NCBI GenBank assembly: GCA_046154545.1
Contig: JBJXGC010000076.1
Location: forward strand, 1 to 7,560
Source of the DNA: JBJXGC01 sp046154545
Lineage (GTDB): Bacteria > Chloroflexota > Dehalococcoidia > Tepidiformales > Tepidiformaceae
DNA length: 7,560 nucleotides
Direction: 5' to 3'
Shown: one piece after another, positions 5,833 through 7,560 of the stretch
How positions within the stretch are numbered: position 1 is the stretch's first letter
How the letters are laid out: each line of letters opens with the position of its first letter
Made by a program: the position numbers and the translations under genes
Notes under the pieces: generated by a model
The model's database searches: none
Seen by the model: the letters and a program-made list of their open reading frames with translations, nothing else
Told to the model about the DNA's origin: nothing

Positions 5833-5876
5833 TTCGAGGGCGATTGTATGCCGGGAATGACCCACTCCTGTTCACG

Positions 5877-5897
5877 TGACCGTAATCTGACCGCAAT
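5877..5897. promoter_or_regulatory. Direct repeat with 11-bp period upstream of the GntR gene
   Basis: TGACCGTAAT (5877-5886) and TGACCGCAAT (5888-5897) differ at one position and are spaced exactly 11 bp start to start, one helical turn. Tandem half-sites at this period are typical of OmpR/PhoB-type response regulators and some other activators. They lie 37-57 bp before the chosen start codon. The binding protein is unknown and the functional assignment is inference. Confidence 0.35.
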
Positions 5898-5898
5898 T

Positions 5899-5910
5899 TG
5901 GTTGAAACCA
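5899..5910. promoter_or_regulatory. Candidate GntR/FadR-type operator, upstream site
   Basis: TGGTT-GA-AACCA is a perfect 5-bp inverted repeat located 24 bp before the ATG of the GntR gene. The outer TGGT...ACCA resembles the known FadR-subfamily operator form (TNGT-N3-ACNA), although the centre here is one base longer. Location in the regulator's own leader suggests autoregulation. Confidence 0.4.
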
Positions 5911-5929
5911 CAGGCACTCATCCTGCCGG

Positions 5930-5939
5930 TTGTATGCAA
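5930..5939. promoter_or_regulatory. Candidate GntR operator overlapping the GntR start codon
   Basis: TTGTATGCAA is a near-palindrome (one base pair off TTGTATACAA, a form seen as an operator for several GntR/FCD regulators) that contains the ATG start at 5934-5936. The 8-mer TTGTATGC recurs at 5844-5851, 86 bp upstream. Binding here would block transcription or initiation. The assignment rests on resemblance only. Confidence 0.3.
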
Positions 5940-6611
5940 TCCGCCGCCGCCCTGGCTCCCGAGACATCGGCTACCCGCACGCAGCAGGTGGCCGACGACA
6001 TCCGCCTCGAAATCGTCCGGAACATCCTGCCCCCGGGCACGCGGATTACGGAGGAGGGCCTGGCCGAGCGGTACGGTCTGAGCCGGACGCCGATCCGGGA
6101 GGCGTTGCGGTTGCTTACGCGGGAGTCCCTCCTGGTCCACGTGCCGCGGGCGCATTACGAGGTTGCTTCGGTGAACCTCGACGAGATGGACGACCTGTAC
6201 ACGATGCGCGTGGCCCTGGAAGAGCGCGTGGCCGAGCGGATCGCGCTGCGCGGGGCGGGCGACTCGCTCGACGAACTGGTGGCGTTCTGGAATGCACCGC
6301 CCGCCCCCAGCGCGGGCGATGTGCACCTCGTCTTTGCTGACGAGCGCTTCCATGAGTCGCTGGCGGCGGCGAGCGGAAGCTCGGTCCTGCTGCCGCTGCT
6401 GCGCAACATCAACCACCGCTTGCATGCCCTCCGGATGCGGGACTTCATCGACCCGGTGCGCATTATCCGGACGTACGAACAGCACAGCGCGATCCTGGCG
6501 GCGCTGCTCAAGGGCGACGGGCGGCTGGCGGCCTCGCTCTTGCGGGGGCATATCTGGCAGAGCTACGACTTCGTCTGCGCAAGCATGCCGGCCCCGGCGG
6601 TGGGCTCATGA
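5934..6611 (+). CDS. GntR family transcriptional regulator, FadR subfamily (FCD domain)
   Basis: DNA-binding regulator, likely of the ABC transporter encoded next, responding to a small-molecule ligand. With the ATG start it has 225 residues, normal for the family. Residues about 16-80 form the winged helix-turn-helix: TQQVADDIRLEIV, the LPPGTRITEEGLAERYGLSRTPIREALRLL core (recognition helix 49-61), then the wing. About 83-215 form the all-helical FCD ligand domain. Metal-ligand candidates are Asp136 and His140 (FADERFHESLA), His184 (EQHSAIL) and His206 (LRGHIW). These suggest the metal-binding FCD type that recognises carboxylate ligands. A TTG at 5898 would add 12 residues; neither start has a clear Shine-Dalgarno. 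ATG is preferred because operator-like dyads lie between the two and homologues begin near the helix-turn-helix. The stop overlaps the ABC gene's ATG as ATGA (6608-6611), so the two are translationally coupled. Confidence 0.92.
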   Translation: MQSAAALAPETSATRTQQVADDIRLEIVRNILPPGTRITEEGLAERYGLSRTPIREALRLLTRESLLVHVPRAHYEVASVNLDEMDDLYTMRVALEERVAERIALRGAGDSLDELVAFWNAPPAPSAGDVHLVFADERFHESLAAASGSSVLLPLLRNINHRLHALRMRDFIDPVRIIRTYEQHSAILAALLKGDGRLAASLLRGHIWQSYDFVCASMPAPAVGS

Positions 6612-7560
6612 CGGCGCCGGTGATGGAGGCCCGTCCGGCCCGCCGGGCGGAGGCCGTGCCCATGCTGGCGGCGCGTGGACTGGGGAAGCGCTTCGCCGAC
6701 GTGGTCGCGGCGGACGAGATCGACCTCGACGCCTACCGTGGCGAGATCTTGGCCATCCTCGGCGAGAACGGCGCGGGCAAGAGCACACTCATGAAGATGC
6801 TCTACGGGTACTACCAGCCCGACGCTGGGCACCTGGAGATCGACGGGAGCCCCGTGCGGTTTACCTCGCCGGCCGAAGCCCGGGCCGCTGGCGTGGGCAT
6901 GGTCTTTCAGAACTTCACGCTCATCCCGGCGCTCTCGGTCGTGGAGAACGTGGCGCTGGTGCAGCAGGGCCGCGGCAAAGGCAGCGCCCCACGCGCGCAG
7001 GAAGTGGCGGCGGTGGAGGGCGAGACACACGGGTCGCGGAGCGGCGGCTTACGGCTGGACCGGAAGGGCCTCGCCCGGCGCATCAGCATGCTCTCGGACC
7101 GCTATGGGCTTGAGGTGCGGCCGAACGCCATCGTCCGGGACCTTTCGGCAGGCGAACGCCAGCGGGCCGAGATCCTGAAAGTGCTGGCCAGCGGCGCCCG
7201 GATCCTGATCCTCGACGAGCCGACGAGTGTCCTGGCGCCACACGAAGTCGATAGCCTGCTCGACGTCTTGCGCCACCTGCGCGACGACGGCTACACGATC
7301 CTGTTGATCACGCACAAGATGCGCGAGGTCTTCGCCTGCGCCGACCAGGTGGCGGTGCTGCGGCGCGGCAAGGCGATAGGTGGCGGACCGATCGCGGAGT
7401 TCACGCCCGAGTCCCTGCTCAAGATGATGCTGGGCGAGCGGGAGAACCAGACCGCGCCCGTGATCTCGCCGCCTGCGGCCGCCCAGGGCCCGGGAATCCG
7501 GATCGAGGGCGTGACGACGCTCGGTCAGGACGGGCGAAGCGCCCTCCGCGGGGTATCGAT
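6608..7560 (+). CDS. ABC transporter ATP-binding protein, tandem-NBD nucleoside/sugar type, 3'-truncated by window edge
   Basis: Cytoplasmic ATPase of an importer related to the sugar and BmpA/nucleoside (YufO/RbsA-like) group, in which one chain carries two nucleotide-binding domains. 317 codons are visible. First domain: Walker A GENGAGKST (52-60), Q-loop Gln101 (MVFQNF), signature LSAGERQRAEILK (179-191), Walker B plus D-loop ILILDEPTSVLAPHE (199-213; catalytic Glu204) and H-loop His236 (LITHKM). A linker (about 279-295) leads into a second domain at about 297 (IRIEGVTTLGQDGRSALRGVS), cut by the edge. Oddity: between the Q-loop and signature, residues about 121-147 (Gly/Arg/Ser/Glu-rich) look like a roughly 20-residue insertion before the usual LDRK segment. 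Start: ATG 6608 overlaps the GntR stop (ATGA); ATG 6623 or 6662 are alternatives closer to the domain edge. Permease and solute-binding genes would be expected downstream. The substrate cannot be read from this gene. Confidence 0.94.
   Translation, partial: MTAPVMEARPARRAEAVPMLAARGLGKRFADVVAADEIDLDAYRGEILAILGENGAGKSTLMKMLYGYYQPDAGHLEIDGSPVRFTSPAEARAAGVGMVFQNFTLIPALSVVENVALVQQGRGKGSAPRAQEVAAVEGETHGSRSGGLRLDRKGLARRISMLSDRYGLEVRPNAIVRDLSAGERQRAEILKVLASGARILILDEPTSVLAPHEVDSLLDVLRHLRDDGYTILLITHKMREVFACADQVAVLRRGKAIGGGPIAEFTPESLLKMMLGERENQTAPVISPPAAAQGPGIRIEGVTTLGQDGRSALRGVS

Noticed and set aside
5688..6551. 287-residue minus-strand frame over the GntR gene and its leader
   Set aside because: It has low-complexity Arg/Gln/Pro/His composition and no domain, and it is antisense to a convincing GntR/FCD protein.

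Overview
This is a bacterial chromosomal segment with high G+C content (about two thirds by eye). Coding density is high, with short intergenic gaps and 4-14 nt overlaps inside operons. No protein fixes the lineage. The mix of SDR, lone MaoC-N dehydratase, M23/SH3 peptidase and a nucleoside/sugar-type ABC ATPase with a GntR/FCD regulator would suit a free-living Chloroflexota relative. Actinobacteria or another high-GC phylum cannot be excluded without a search. I see no transposase, integrase, CRISPR array or rRNA.

Layout. (1) Bases 1-762 hold the 3' part of a short-chain dehydrogenase/reductase (SDR) with two unusual motif substitutions. (2) Bases 865-4076 are a tight three-gene operon: a circularly permuted ATP-grasp protein, an alpha-E (DUF403) protein and a transglutaminase-like cysteine peptidase. 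The genes overlap by 14 and 11 nt and are preceded by two short inverted repeats. This is the most interesting module. The family set has been predicted from comparative genomics to make and process a peptide or isopeptide-type product, but no biochemical function is settled. (3) Bases 4178-4669 encode a single-domain MaoC-N/FAS1-like dehydratase. It converges on an M23 metallopeptidase with an SH3b tail (4720-5364, minus). The 50-nt gap between the two stop codons is almost entirely a 7 x 7-nt tandem repeat. (4) A tRNA-Leu(CAA) gene lies on the minus strand at 5560-5646, with a good sigma70-type promoter just upstream. (5) A 287-nt intergenic region rich in dyads and short repeats leads into a GntR/FCD regulator (5934-6611). 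The regulator overlaps by 4 nt (ATGA) a tandem-domain ABC transporter ATPase that runs off the right edge.

How the genes work together. The ATP-grasp, alpha-E and transglutaminase proteins are almost certainly co-translated and act in one pathway. The GntR regulator and the ABC ATPase form the start of a separate uptake operon, probably controlled by its own regulator binding dyads in its leader. The SDR, MaoC and M23 genes have no evident link to either module beyond proximity. The notable non-coding signals are the stop-rich heptad repeat, the operator-like dyads before the two operons, and an 11-bp-period direct repeat before the GntR gene.
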